The notes: a model not told the origin generated them from the sequence alone. A stretch of DNA of 64,000 bases from Catenulispora yoronensis (GCF_039531695.1 NZ_BAAAQN010000004.1:186001-250000), one strand, 5' to 3'; shown: positions 1-9,285, counted from the first letter of the stretch. Numbers and translations: made by a program.

Positions 1-346
1 TCGCCGGGAGCTGCCGGGAGACGCCGCCGGGTCCGCCGGTCTTGGAGACGCGGTGGACGCGCAGGCAGGCCTGGCGCCACTGGTTGACGGTGGGGTCGGG
101 CAGCCCGAGGGCGCGGACGATGGCGACGACGAGGTCGAGGTCGAGGCGTCGGCGCTGGGGGTGGAAGACGTCGGCGACGGTGCTGAGCGCGACTTCCTGC
201 GGGACCGGGAGCAGCGGGCCGACGCGTTTGGCGAGGGTGCGGTAGGTGGGGCCGCCGGCCCAGAGGCGGAGCCGCCCCAGGGCTTCGATGAATTCCGCCA
301 GGTCACCGGCTTTGTCCGGGTCGGGTATCTCTGTTCCCAGCGTCAC
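1..346 (-). CDS. Helix-turn-helix (XRE-like) N-terminal domain of a larger protein, truncated by the window edge
   Basis: The first 115 residues are visible and the frame is open to the window edge. They contain an EALGRLRLWAGGPTYRTLAKR segment followed by STVADVF and RRRLDLDLVVAIVRALG, which read as a lambda-repressor-like helix-turn-helix. Proteins of this kind in filamentous actinomycetes usually continue into NACHT/NB-ARC ATPase, TPR or WD40 regions, so the missing part may be long; that continuation is inference. I chose the GTG at 344-346 because an AGGGG lies 7 nt upstream. An in-frame GTG seven codons earlier has no such site. Only the N-terminus is present, so the effector part cannot be named. 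Confidence 0.7.
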   Translation of the reverse strand, partial: MTLGTEIPDPDKAGDLAEFIEALGRLRLWAGGPTYRTLAKRVGPLLPVPQEVALSTVADVFHPQRRRLDLDLVVAIVRALGLPDPTVNQWRQACLRVHRVSKTGGPGGVSRQLPA

Positions 347-611
347 GTCTCTACCCCTGTCGCGCACTGATCCGGTCCGTCGGCGATCCGCGGCCGCCGT
401 GTCGCGTTTGGTGCGTCGGCCGCGGCTGCTGTGACGTTCGGTCAGTGTACGGAGTCCGGGTGTGGTCGTGCGGCGCCAGTCGGGTGTTATCAGCAGGTGT
501 CCGGGTTTGTGGGAGGTCCCCGTCCCGTGGGGGTTTCCTGGTTCGGGGGGTCCAGGGGACGGGGACCGGTCGTTGCTCGGGGGTTACCGGTTACCAGTAG
601 CCGATTACCGC

Positions 612-929
612 CTACCGATAGCCGGTGCAGCCGTTGGCGGCGAGGTCGGCCCACCAGGTGCCGTCGGCGAACTGGCCGTCGGAGACGAGGATGAACGGGG
701 CCTTGCAGCCGACGTAGTCGCCGTACATGAGCTGCCTGGCGTTCTGGATCGCGGCGTCGAGGGTGGCGCCGCGGCCTTCTTCGTGGCCGATGAAGGCCGG
801 GTGGATGGTGCCGTGCGTGGTGGCCGCGGCCGGGCCGGCGGTGGCGGCCGTGGCCGTGGCTGCGGGACCGGCGAGGCCGGCGGCCGTGGCCAGGGCGGCG
901 GTGAGGATCGCGAAGCGTCGAGCGTTCAC
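612..929 (-). CDS. Small secreted protein of unknown function
   Basis: About 105 residues. The N-terminus has an Arg pair followed by a hydrophobic, Ala/Thr-rich stretch (FAILTAALATAAGLAGPAATA), a typical Sec signal peptide ending near residue 30. The mature part is about 70 residues and ends in CTGYR. It holds two cysteines that could form a disulfide outside the cell, and a GHEEGRGATLDAAIQNARQL segment. I chose the GTG at 927-929 because GGAG precedes it by 6 nt; an ATG four codons upstream (939-941) is possible. Short GGTA-type repeats lie just beyond the stop codon. I do not recognise the family. The gene is transcribed away from the dioxygenase gene at 1068. Confidence 0.6.
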   Translation of the reverse strand: MNARRFAILTAALATAAGLAGPAATATAATAGPAAATTHGTIHPAFIGHEEGRGATLDAAIQNARQLMYGDYVGCKAPFILVSDGQFADGTWWADLAANGCTGYR

Positions 930-1067
930 AGTGGTCTCCATTCCCGTGTGAAACGGTGGCATAGCGACATTCGCCACGATCGCACGGGTTGGAGCGGTGA
1001 ACAAGGACACTGATTCAGGGTTTGGTTCAGAATGCTTTAGGCGTTGGCGACGTGGAAGGGTGTTTAC

Positions 1068-1901
1068 GTGGATTCCGACCAGGCTGTGCAGGACAGTTTC
1101 GCGGGGGCCGCGGACCCGCGGTTGCGGGAGATCATGCAGGCGGTCACGCGGCATCTGCATGCTCTGGTGCGTGAGGTGCGGCTGACGCAGGCGGAGTGGG
1201 AGCAGACGATCGGGTTCCTGACCGGTGTCGGGCAGATGTGCGACGCGACGCGTCAGGAGTTCGTGCTGCTCTCGGATGTGTTGGGCGTGTCGATGCTGGT
1301 GGAGACGTTGAACAGCCACGGGCACGGCACGGAGGCGACGGTGCTGGGGCCGTTCCACATGACGACCTCGCCGCCTCGGGAGCTGGGGGCGTCGATCGAC
1401 GAGCTCGGCGTCGGCACCCCGTGCGTGGTGGTCGGCACGGTGACCGGCCCGGAGGGGGAGGAGCTGGCCGGAGCGAGCGTGGATGTGTGGCAGTGCAGCG
1501 CCGACGGGTTCTACGACGTGCAGCAGCCGGATCGGCAGCCGCCCGGCAACGGCCGGGGCTTGTTCGACACCGATGCGCAGGGCGCGTTCTGGTTCCGGAC
1601 CGTGGTGCCCAGCCACTACCCGATCCCGACGGACGGCCCGGTCGGCGCGATGCTGGCGGCGACCGGCCGATACCCTTACCGGCCGGCGCATATCCATTTC
1701 ATCGTGTCGGCACCCGGTCACGAGTCGCTGACCACGCATATGTTCGTGGCGGACAGCCCCTATATCGACAGTGATGCGGTGTTCGCCGTAAAGCGCAGCC
1801 TGATCAGGCCGTTTGTGGTGTGCGACGACGCGGAGTCGGCTCGCCGCTATGGCGTGGACATGCCGTTCCGGATGGCGCGGTTCGACATTCGCCTCGGCTG
1901 A
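1068..1901 (+). CDS. Intradiol ring-cleavage dioxygenase (catechol or hydroxyquinol 1,2-dioxygenase type)
   Basis: 277 residues, the usual length for the family. It cleaves an ortho-dihydroxylated aromatic ring between the two hydroxyls using non-haem Fe(III), in the cytoplasm. An all-helical N-terminal dimerisation domain (about residues 1-95, including TRQEFVLLSDVLGVS) is followed by a beta-sandwich. The four iron ligands are present: Tyr149 (DGFYD), Tyr184 (SHYPIPTDGP), His208 and His210 (RPAHIHF). The conserved GPFH and VDVWQ segments and the FRTVVP strand are intact. The GTG at 1068 follows GGAAGGG; a TTG at 1044 is the alternative. No other aromatic-degradation gene is adjacent, so catechol and hydroxyquinol cannot be separated from context, though the N-terminal region looks closer to the hydroxyquinol type. 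Confidence 0.88.
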   Translation: MDSDQAVQDSFAGAADPRLREIMQAVTRHLHALVREVRLTQAEWEQTIGFLTGVGQMCDATRQEFVLLSDVLGVSMLVETLNSHGHGTEATVLGPFHMTTSPPRELGASIDELGVGTPCVVVGTVTGPEGEELAGASVDVWQCSADGFYDVQQPDRQPPGNGRGLFDTDAQGAFWFRTVVPSHYPIPTDGPVGAMLAATGRYPYRPAHIHFIVSAPGHESLTTHMFVADSPYIDSDAVFAVKRSLIRPFVVCDDAESARRYGVDMPFRMARFDIRLG

Positions 1902-1993
1902 ACATTGTCAGAGGAAGTACCCAGCGGCGCGCGCCCAGGATAATGGCGCGCGCCGAGAGTTCTGCTGCTCTGCTGTCTCAGAGGTCTCCTACC

Positions 1994-4150
1994 TCAGTTG
2001 TCGGTTTCCTGTCCGAGCTTTCGCCATAGGAATTCCAGTACCAGAGCCCATTTCCGTGCGGCTTGTTCGTTGTCGGCGGCGCCGCCGTGGCCGCCTTCGA
2101 TGTTTTCGTAGTACCGGACGTCGAGGCCGTGCTCGAGCATTCGGGCGACCATTTTGCGGGCGTGGGCGGGGTGGACGCGGTCGTCGCGGGTGCTGGTGGT
2201 GACGAGTACTGGCGGGTAGTGGCGGTCGGGTTGGAGCAGGTGGTAGGGGGAGTAGGTGCGCAGGTAGTTCCAGTCGTCGGTGTCGGGATCGCCGTATTCG
2301 GCCATCCAGGAGGCGCCGGCGAGGAGTCGGTGGTAGCGGCGCATGTCCAGTAGTGGTACTTCGCAGACGATGGCGCCGAAGAGGTGGGGGTAGGTGACGA
2401 GCATGTTGCCGACGAGTAGTCCGCCGTTGCTGCCGCCGCGGATGCCGAGTTGGGTGGCGGTGGTGATGCCGCGGGTGACGAGGTCTTGGGCGACGGCGGC
2501 GCAGTCTTCGTAGGCGCGTGGGCGTTTTTCGCGCATGGCGGCTTTGTGCCAGTCGGGGCCGTATTCGCCGCCGCCGCGGATGTTGGCGACGACGTAGGTG
2601 CCGCCGCGGGTGATCCAGCCGTGGCCGGTGACGGCGGCGTAGCCGGGGGTTTCGGCGATTTCGAAGCCGCCGTAGCCGGTCATGAGGGTGGGTCCGGGTC
2701 GGTCTTGGTGGCGGCCGACGACGAAGTAGGGCACGGAGGTGCCGTCGGCGGAGGTGGCGAAGTACTGTTCGGCTTGGATGTCGGTGCTGTCGAAGCGGGC
2801 GGGTGCTTGTCGGAGGAGTTCCGGTTCGGTGCGGGGGGTGCCGGTGGTGCGGGCCGTGCCGGCGGTGCTGGCGCTTCCCTGCTCGCCCAGGTCATCCGAG
2901 TCGCCGGATTCGCCGGATTCGCCCAGGTCGCCGCGGAGCAGTGTGGGCGGCTGGGTGAAGGACTGTCCGCTGATCCAGTACTCCTCGCCGTGGTGGGGGT
3001 CGGTGTCGACGATCTGGGCGTCGCCCATGGCCGGGACGCCGGGCAGCGGGTCGGCGTGCCAGTCGCGGGCCGGGTCCAGGACTTGGAGTACGGTCTTGAC
3101 GTCGGACATGGTGGAGATGATCAGGTGGCCGCGGGTCCACCACCAGGAGCTCAGCGAGGTGTGGGCGTCGGGGGTGAACACCGGGGTGAGGTTCCGTTGT
3201 CCGGCGAGGTAGTCGTCGAACTGGGCGGCCAGCAGTGATCCGGCCGGGTGTTCGGTGCCGTTGACGGTCCAGGCCGAGCGGGGGCGGATCAGCAGCCATT
3301 GGCGGTGGATGTCGGTGTCGGCGTCGTCGGGGACGTCGATGAGGAGGTAGGTGCCGTCCTCGGCGCGGACGTAGTCCTGGGTGGTGAAGAAGTCCGGGGC
3401 GCGGTAGGCGAAGTGCCGGACGTAGCCGGGGGTCGGGTCGCGCCAGGCGCGGACGACGACGTCGGTCTGGTCGCCTTCGAACACGATCGGCGCGTCGGCC
3501 AGGTCGGTGCCGCGTTCCCAGAGTCGGGCCTGGCGGGGGTAGCCGGAGTCGGTGAGGGTGCCGGGTCCGAGGTCGGTGCCGATGTGGACGTGGTCCTGGT
3601 CGATCCAGGAGATTCTGGTCTTGGCCTCGGGGACGGTGAAGCCGCCGGGGACGAATTCGCGGGTCGGCAGGTCCCATTCGCGGACGACGGTGGCGTCGGC
3701 GCCGCCTCGCGAGAGGTGGATGAGGACGCGGTCGTAGTCGGGGTAGAGGGCCGAGCCGCCTTTCCACACCCAGTTCTCGTCCTCGGCGGCGGCCAGGGCG
3801 TCGAGGTCGAGCAGCACTTCCCATTCGGGGTCGGGGGTGCGGTAGGACTCCAGGGTGGTGCGGCGCCACAGGCCGCGGGGGTTGGTGGCGTCGCGCCAGT
3901 AGTTGTAGAGGTATTCGTTGTAGCGGTTCACGTAGGGGATGCGGTCGTCGGCGTCCAGGATTCGTCGGACGTCGGTCTGGAAGGTGTCGTAGCGCCGGGT
4001 CCCGGCCAGTTCGGCGAAGGCTTCGGCGTTGCGTTCCTTCACCCAGGTCAGTGCCTCTTCGCTGGTGACGTCTTCCAGCCACAGGTACGGATCGTCGGTG
4101 TCGGTGCCTGATTCGTTTCCGGTGCCTGTGTCGGCCGCGTCAGAGGTCAT
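1994..4150 (-). CDS. Prolyl oligopeptidase family serine peptidase (S9A)
   Basis: 718 residues, typical of bacterial prolyl oligopeptidase. The enzyme cleaves short peptides after proline in the cytoplasm; no signal peptide is visible. The N-terminal DDPYLWLEDV motif is diagnostic. It is followed by a seven-bladed propeller (about residues 70-410) and an alpha/beta-hydrolase domain. The catalytic Ser574 is in RGGSNGGLL, the Asp near 657 in RDDRVHP and His688 in EGGHGG. A low-complexity insert rich in Gly, Glu and Thr (near GESGESGDSDDLGEQ) sits around residue 430 between the propeller and the hydrolase domain. I chose the ATG at 4148-4150 because the family homology begins soon after it; the 56 codons upstream are Pro/His-rich and look non-coding. 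Confidence 0.93.
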   Translation of the reverse strand: MTSDAADTGTGNESGTDTDDPYLWLEDVTSEEALTWVKERNAEAFAELAGTRRYDTFQTDVRRILDADDRIPYVNRYNEYLYNYWRDATNPRGLWRRTTLESYRTPDPEWEVLLDLDALAAAEDENWVWKGGSALYPDYDRVLIHLSRGGADATVVREWDLPTREFVPGGFTVPEAKTRISWIDQDHVHIGTDLGPGTLTDSGYPRQARLWERGTDLADAPIVFEGDQTDVVVRAWRDPTPGYVRHFAYRAPDFFTTQDYVRAEDGTYLLIDVPDDADTDIHRQWLLIRPRSAWTVNGTEHPAGSLLAAQFDDYLAGQRNLTPVFTPDAHTSLSSWWWTRGHLIISTMSDVKTVLQVLDPARDWHADPLPGVPAMGDAQIVDTDPHHGEEYWISGQSFTQPPTLLRGDLGESGESGDSDDLGEQGSASTAGTARTTGTPRTEPELLRQAPARFDSTDIQAEQYFATSADGTSVPYFVVGRHQDRPGPTLMTGYGGFEIAETPGYAAVTGHGWITRGGTYVVANIRGGGEYGPDWHKAAMREKRPRAYEDCAAVAQDLVTRGITTATQLGIRGGSNGGLLVGNMLVTYPHLFGAIVCEVPLLDMRRYHRLLAGASWMAEYGDPDTDDWNYLRTYSPYHLLQPDRHYPPVLVTTSTRDDRVHPAHARKMVARMLEHGLDVRYYENIEGGHGGAADNEQAARKWALVLEFLWRKLGQETDN

Positions 4151-4237
4151 GGGACCATTCTGCCCGGCGGGCGGCGGCGCTGGGTGTGGGCGGGCGGGGT
4201 GTGGGCGGCGGGGTGTGGGCGCGGGGTGGCCGGGCAC

Positions 4238-4243
4238 TAGGGT
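4238..4243 (+). promoter_or_regulatory. Candidate -10 box (TAGGGT) for the exonuclease gene
   Basis: TAGGGT ends 7 nt before the GTG start at 4251. That is the spacing expected if transcription begins at the start codon. No convincing -35 hexamer is visible. Confidence 0.35.
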
Positions 4244-4250
4244 GGCCCGG

Positions 4251-4898
4251 GTGAAGCTGTTGCGCGACGCCGCGTTGGTCGGGACGACGTTCGTGGTTCT
4301 GGACTTCGAGGGCAACACGCCGCGGGGCTACTCGCCGGAACCGGTGGAGGTCGCCGCCGTCGCGGTACGCCGCGATGGTGACAGTTGGCGGCGCGTCTGG
4401 TCGTTCGAGTCGCTGATCAAACCGCCGCCGCACGCCCCGGTCACCGGCTTCGACACCGCGCAGCACGGCATCACGGCCGCGATGCTCAAGGACCGCCCGG
4501 ACGCCGCGACGGTGCTGGCGCAGTTCGACACGCTGGTGGGTGACGGGCCGCACCTGCTGGTGGCGCACAACACCACGGTCGAGGGCGGCATCCTGTTCCG
4601 GTACCAGGACCACTGCCCGAAGCTGGCCTCCACGCATCTTCTGGACACGGTGAAGCTCGCCCGCGCGGTGGTGCCCCAGGCGCCCGGCTACGCGTTGGAA
4701 GCGCTGATCGACCACCTCGCCCTGCCCCGCCCGGCCGTCCGCCACCGGGCGATGCCCGACGTCGAGGTGACGGTCGCGCTGTTCGAGCATCTGCTGGCGT
4801 CGGCCGATGCGCGCGGCTTGCGCGACTTGGTCGACGTGGTCCGGGTGTGCGGCGCCACGGCCAAGGCGACGCTGCCGGTGCAGGATTCGATTTTCTGA
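4251..4898 (+). CDS. DnaQ-like 3'-5' exonuclease (DEDDh type)
   Basis: 215 residues, one exonuclease domain. It removes nucleotides from DNA or RNA 3' ends using two metal ions. Exo I is VLDFEGN (Asp18, Glu20), Exo II is the LLVAHNTTVEGG segment, and Exo III is HRAMPDVE (His and Asp), with a CATAKATLPVQ C-terminus. This is the layout of stand-alone proofreading-type nucleases, as in DNA polymerase III epsilon. The start GTG at 4251 has TAGGGT seven nt upstream and no clear purine-rich site, so a leaderless mRNA is possible. The gene diverges from the prolyl oligopeptidase. The substrate cannot be told from the sequence. Confidence 0.82.
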   Translation: MKLLRDAALVGTTFVVLDFEGNTPRGYSPEPVEVAAVAVRRDGDSWRRVWSFESLIKPPPHAPVTGFDTAQHGITAAMLKDRPDAATVLAQFDTLVGDGPHLLVAHNTTVEGGILFRYQDHCPKLASTHLLDTVKLARAVVPQAPGYALEALIDHLALPRPAVRHRAMPDVEVTVALFEHLLASADARGLRDLVDVVRVCGATAKATLPVQDSIF

Positions 4899-4973
4899 TC
4901 CGGTCGCCGTGGAGGGCCTGCGCCAGGCCGAAATCGGCTTCCCCTACCGGCGTACGCGTGATCGTATGCTGAG

Positions 4974-6218
4974 GTGATTGGCTTCGACGATCCGGGGACG
5001 TTTCGGGGGCAACTCCAGCGCGGGCGTGGTGTGGCGGTGCGGCGCGCGCCGGGGGAGTCGGGGGCTGCTGATGTGGTGTTCGAGTGTGTGATCGTGGATG
5101 CGCGGTGGGATCGGCAGACTGAGGTCCGCGATGGGTATTTGGCGGGGTTGATCAGGGGGTTGGGGCTGTCGGTGGTGCCTTTGGCGGAGCGTCTGGATGC
5201 GATTGCGGGCGAGGATCCGGATGACATTTTGTTGGTGTTGGAGGTGTTGGCGCGGTTGTTGGTGGCTGGTCGTGAGGATGCGGCGACGGTTCTGCGCCGC
5301 TACGTCGCCGGCGGTCGGCATTGGGGTGCGGCGCTCAATGCGGTGACGTTCGTGAATTCGCGTCGTGTCCCTGACGGCTGGGAGGATCTTGTCGACGTCG
5401 CCCTTGCTTGCCACAGCGACGACGAACTTCAGGACATTGTCGACAATGGCGATGACAGCTGGATGCGGACCCTGCTCGATCAGCGCTCCCCACGCCGGTC
5501 GTGGCAGCGGGTCAACGCGCTCTACGAGCGCGCTGGCGAGTTGGAGCAGGCCGTCGCGTCCGGCGCCGAGTACCGGAACTGGCTGCGCACCCTTGCCGAC
5601 GTTCCTCGCGACGATCTTCTCCATCAGGTCACGTCGGATGCTGCGAGGCGCCGGTGGGCTTTGGAGGAGCTGGGGCGCCGCGGCGACACCGTGGTGTTGG
5701 ACTTGGTCGAGGACCCGGCGCTGCGCAACCCGGCCGGCTGGATACCCGGCGCACCTCAGGCGCTTGAACATCTCGGGACGCTGGCGGTGCCGCGTGCGCG
5801 AGGTTGGCTGGCCGGTGCGGGTGCGGGTGCGGGTGACAGTCCCAGTGACGTGGCGCCCAGTGACGTGGCGATGACCGAGCTGGGCCTGCGAGTCCTGGCA
5901 ACCTCCGGCGACCTCACCGACGCCCCAGTTCTGCTCTCCGCACTCACCGGGGCGTTCGACGACGACGATCAGTGGTGTTTCGCCGAGATCCCTGCACAAG
6001 GCCTGGGCCGGCTTCAGGTCGCCGAGGCAGCGCCATTGCTGGTGGCGGCATGGGAGCAGAGCGTGCATTCGCGCGCCCGCGGGTCTTTCCTCACGGCGCT
6101 TGAGAGCTGCGCACCACGGTCGTCCCAGGTAGAGGCCCTGGCGGACGAAGGGCTCGATGACTGCGAGCCGACAGTTCAGCAGCTTGCCCGGACCATCGGT
6201 TCGCGACCCAGGACCTGA
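4974..6218 (+). CDS. HEAT-like repeat protein of unknown function
   Basis: 414 residues. The N-terminal about 100 residues are mixed alpha/beta. The rest is helical and reads as degenerate HEAT-type helix pairs, for example VPRARGWLAGAG, TELGLRVLATSGDLTDAPVLLSAL and LGRLQVAEAAPLLVAAW. Such alpha-solenoids normally act as protein-binding scaffolds. There are no catalytic motifs, signal peptide or membrane segments. A short in-frame GAGAGAGD run with two nearly identical SDVAPSDVA units sits near residue 285, and the underlying DNA is a small tandem repeat. The start is uncertain; GTG at 4974 opens the frame. The stop codon lies 7 nt before a 26-bp inverted repeat. Confidence 0.65.
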   Translation: MIGFDDPGTFRGQLQRGRGVAVRRAPGESGAADVVFECVIVDARWDRQTEVRDGYLAGLIRGLGLSVVPLAERLDAIAGEDPDDILLVLEVLARLLVAGREDAATVLRRYVAGGRHWGAALNAVTFVNSRRVPDGWEDLVDVALACHSDDELQDIVDNGDDSWMRTLLDQRSPRRSWQRVNALYERAGELEQAVASGAEYRNWLRTLADVPRDDLLHQVTSDAARRRWALEELGRRGDTVVLDLVEDPALRNPAGWIPGAPQALEHLGTLAVPRARGWLAGAGAGAGDSPSDVAPSDVAMTELGLRVLATSGDLTDAPVLLSALTGAFDDDDQWCFAEIPAQGLGRLQVAEAAPLLVAAWEQSVHSRARGSFLTALESCAPRSSQVEALADEGLDDCEPTVQQLARTIGSRPRT

Positions 6219-6224
6219 CTCCTC

Positions 6225-6250
6225 AAAACCAACGGATATCCCTGACCAGC
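6225..6250 (+). repeat. Left copy of a 26-bp perfect inverted repeat
   Basis: This 26-mer starts AAAACCAACGG and ends CCTGACCAGC. It is the exact reverse complement of 9286-9311. It lies 7 nt after the stop codon of the HEAT-like gene. The two copies face each other and enclose 3.0 kb containing the TPR gene and a Tn3-family transposase fragment. Confidence 0.9.
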
Positions 6251-6362
6251 TGAGTGGCAGGTCCTCAGCGTCGAGATTCCTGGCCGACAAGCTCCGCAGG
6301 TCAAGGCCCAACAACCGCGGACGAAGGCTGATGCATAACGCGGGTGGGCGGGCGGGTGCCGC

Positions 6363-8279
6363 CTAGACGTCTTTGCGGCGCTTCCACCTGCGAAGTAGCG
6401 AGTCCTTCATCTCCTCGATATTGCTCGCATCCGCCGCTTCGTGCTGCTCGGCCAGAGCTTTTCGTGCTTGTCGCGTGACCTTGGGATCAACGCTCGGACA
6501 GATCAAAAGGACACGCGCGAGTGGATCATGCAACTGGGTCGGTCGCCGGCCAACGGCCTTGGCCGCGTACAAGTACCGCCGTCCGATGGCCTCGGCGATC
6601 TCCGTCCGTTGTGCAGGGAAGCGCCACGCGGCGACGCACAGGGCGAACGCCGCCGCGTCGACGGTCCAGTCTTCCGGACCGAACAGCAGGCGAAGCAGGA
6701 GCGTACGCCGGGCCGACTGTGCCCAGGGCTCGTCGGGCCGGTGGTGCAGGATGCCGACGCACACCCACACCTGGGCGAACCGCTGCCAGTAGAGGGGGTG
6801 TTCGTGCCCGATCGCCACCCACGACGGCTCCTGTGGCGACGGCATGTGGGCGAGCAGCCCCAGAAAGTCGTCGGCATCCAGCACTCCGAAGCCAGCCGCG
6901 TGGTGATAGGCGACCAGCGGGTCGGCCCAGATTCCCTTGGCGATGGCGTGAACGAGTTCGAAGGCCTCCGAGGAAGGTGGGGGCACCGTCGCGACGGCCT
7001 TGGTGCCGTCGTAACTCCACAGTGCCGGACCGAACTCCGTCGTCACCGAGACACGTGGATCCGGCTCGACGACCGGCCCTAGCTCGATCGACGCTTGAGG
7101 AAAGCGGGCTCGATGCAGGCTCATCGCGGTCGGTGCCTCAAGCGAGGTCATATAGGACTGGACGCCGGTTATCCAGCCTTCGCCTGATTCCTCGATCCGC
7201 GTCAGTTCCCCGTAGCTTCCACAGATCGCCTCGGTTGGCGGTGGAACAGCCATGAGCCAAGGCGCTGCGTCGCAGGCTCGCGAAACGCACCGGCGAATGT
7301 ACGACGAATCCGGCTGCGCCGCCGACAGGTCAGCGAGTTCTATCAGGGGCGAGACGTCGGCGACGAGGTCGACCGAATCGCCACCGGTACGGAACCGGGC
7401 TGCCAGAAGTGCGGCACGTGCTTTGGGCGAGGAGCCGTTGCGGGCCGTCGCGCGCTCGGCCCACCGCAACGACTGTGCGAAGTCACCCCGGTCAAACGTG
7501 ATGTCTGCGAGATCGAGCAGAAGATCGGCGTTAGCGGGATTCAACGCGCTGCCCCGCGTCCACGCATCGATCGCTCGGTCGGTCTGTCCGGCGTCGCGAT
7601 AGGCATAGCCCAACATGATCAGCGTGTGTTGCGACACTCCGCCGCCGGACCGCTTCTCACGTTCTTCGGCCATACGACACCACTCGACGGCGTCCTGGGG
7701 CGCTCCGAGACGCCTGGCCAGGGCGGAGGCCGTACACAGGACGTCGGGGCGGAGGCCGGGACGCAACGCGGCGGCGCGGGCAAACGCCAGCCATGGGGCC
7801 AAGGCTTGCGCCGTCTCCGGCGGCACGGTGCCGCCGATCTTCTCCCAGATTGGCGTCACCGCACGCCCGATGGAGAGCTCGGGGAGCGAAAGCGCCTGCT
7901 CCGGGCTGAACCACGGCGCCGCGGCCCACGGCTTGGCCGGGAGCTCGGCGGCCAGGCTGCCAAGCAACTCCACCGCGCTGGACAGCTCGCCTTCCCCGGC
8001 GAGAAGCGCGATGATCGCGGCTGCAATGCCAGGAGCCCCGGCGATACCGATGCCCTTGAGGATCTCCCGCGCGGACACGCTGGATCCCGCAGCCTCGGCG
8101 AATTCAGCGAGGCAGGTATACGCAGAGTTCAGGGAAGGGTCGTTTGTGAGCGCCCGGCCCAGATGCACCCCCGCGTGGGCGAGTTCGCCGACCGCTAGGT
8201 TGGCTCGGAACCGTTGCACTTCCATCTCGGCTTGATCGCGCTCGTATCCGCCGGCACCACTGCCCGTGTTCCCCGCCAC
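6363..8279 (-). CDS. TPR-repeat protein of unknown function
   Basis: 638 residues. Tetratricopeptide-like helix pairs are clearest at residues 205-290 (LGYAYRDAGQTDRAIDAW and ADLLLDLADITFDRGDFAQ). The N-terminal region is also helical and Ala-rich. The C-terminal about 250 residues are a different domain rich in Trp and Pro, ending in the basic tail RRWKRRKDV. There is no signal peptide or transmembrane segment, so it is probably cytoplasmic and works by protein binding. The GTG at 8277-8279 has GGAGGGG just upstream, so the start is well supported. The gene lies alone between the two copies of the 26-bp inverted repeat, with a decayed transposase on its 5' side. No family function is known to me. 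Confidence 0.72.
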   Translation of the reverse strand: MAGNTGSGAGGYERDQAEMEVQRFRANLAVGELAHAGVHLGRALTNDPSLNSAYTCLAEFAEAAGSSVSAREILKGIGIAGAPGIAAAIIALLAGEGELSSAVELLGSLAAELPAKPWAAAPWFSPEQALSLPELSIGRAVTPIWEKIGGTVPPETAQALAPWLAFARAAALRPGLRPDVLCTASALARRLGAPQDAVEWCRMAEEREKRSGGGVSQHTLIMLGYAYRDAGQTDRAIDAWTRGSALNPANADLLLDLADITFDRGDFAQSLRWAERATARNGSSPKARAALLAARFRTGGDSVDLVADVSPLIELADLSAAQPDSSYIRRCVSRACDAAPWLMAVPPPTEAICGSYGELTRIEESGEGWITGVQSYMTSLEAPTAMSLHRARFPQASIELGPVVEPDPRVSVTTEFGPALWSYDGTKAVATVPPPSSEAFELVHAIAKGIWADPLVAYHHAAGFGVLDADDFLGLLAHMPSPQEPSWVAIGHEHPLYWQRFAQVWVCVGILHHRPDEPWAQSARRTLLLRLLFGPEDWTVDAAAFALCVAAWRFPAQRTEIAEAIGRRYLYAAKAVGRRPTQLHDPLARVLLICPSVDPKVTRQARKALAEQHEAADASNIEEMKDSLLRRWKRRKDV

Positions 8280-8339
8280 TGCCCCTCCACCTGTGGTCGC
8301 GGATGAGCGGATCCGCGAGCGGGTAGCTTACCGATCGCG

Positions 8340-8452
8340 AACACCTATGAAACAGCGCTCCCGACGGCTGCCGTCCAGGCAGTTCCCTGTTTCATGGGCT
8401 GTTTCAATCGACTCGACGTGCGAAACAGACTCATGAAACACGTTTCGATCGT
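8340..8452. repeat. Cluster of six TGTTTC/GAAACA half-sites
   Basis: Six copies of a TGTTTC-type word occur in 110 bp, in both orientations: ATGAAACAG, CTGTTTCATG, CTGTTTCAAT, GCGAAACAG, ATGAAACACG and CGTTTCGAT. They lie upstream of the TPR gene and next to the transposase remnant. They could be operators of an unidentified regulator or the remains of a resolution site. Confidence 0.5.
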
Positions 8453-8589
8453 GAGCAACGATTTCAAGATCGTGGAGGCGAACGCCTGTCCGACGTCCTC
8501 CTGCGCCGCGCCGGCAGGCTCGCCGTGCCGCACCGGGGCCGGGAAGGTCGCGGTCCAGTACGCGGAGCCGAACCATGATCTGCGACGTC

Positions 8590-9190
8590 GCTCGGGCAGA
8601 CAGCGGTCGACGTCGTCCGGTGACGGCCGCGGGGCTGATGGAGGCGGTGAAGGTCCTCAGGGGGTGCCCGTGGCCGCGCGGCAACCGCCGCTGCGCCGTC
8701 GCGAGCGCGCCGCGCAGCCGTTCCAGCCCGAACCCGCGCAGGATCGCCCCGACCTCCTTGTCGGGGATCCCGACGTCCACCACCACGGGAAGGACGTCGT
8801 CCAGCAGCGCCAGCCGCTCCTCCGCGGACTTCGCCCGGGTCGGCCAGGGTGGCGGTCAGCTTCCGCTTGGCCCGGCTCTCCCGGGCGGAGACCGACTGGT
8901 CGAACAGCGCCACCACGTCGTCCAGCGTGCCGATCGCGGACTGCGCCAGCACGGCCAACAGGATCGGGTGGCGGCGGGAGGACTCCCGGCGTAGCAGCGC
9001 CTGCCCGGTCAGCCGGTGCCCGACCGAGTACAGGGCAGGAACCGGCGCCGCTCGGCCGGAAGCATCGACAAATCCATGGTGTGCGTGTCCAGGTCACGCA
9101 GGAACGCCAGCTTCCCGATCTCCTTCTTGATCGAGTCCGGGGAATCCGACACCGGCGGTGTGGTCAGCCACTTCAGTCGCCACGCCGAAC
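8590..9190 (-). pseudogene. Remnant of a Tn3-family transposase (DUF4158-type TnpA), frameshifted
   Basis: Three reading frames in succession on the minus strand give recognisable Tn3-family transposase segments: SIKKEIGKLAFLRDLDTHTMD and LSMLPAERRRFL, then LLAVLAQSAIGTLDDVVALFD and SARESRAKRKLTATLAD, then LERLRGALATAQRRLPRGHGH. They correspond to one internal stretch of the normally about 1000-residue protein. At least two frameshifts separate the pieces, and both the N-terminus and the catalytic DDE part are missing. It cannot be active. It shows that a class II transposon was once here. Boundaries are approximate. Confidence 0.75.
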
Positions 9191-9285
9191 CTCCCTGACC
9201 GTCAGACCTCATCGAAGACGGCCTGACCTGGCCGCGGCGACAGAGTACTGACCAGCGATCATGCAGCGTCGAGGCTCGCATTCCC

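Noticed and set aside
2450..3238. Long plus-strand ORF opposite the prolyl oligopeptidase gene
   Set aside because: It is an antisense shadow of a clearly homologous gene; its Gly/Ala/Val-rich composition is typical of such shadows.
8394..9251. 285-residue plus-strand ORF over the transposase remnant
   Set aside because: It is Arg/Pro/Gly-rich and matches nothing. The minus strand gives Tn3-family fragments.
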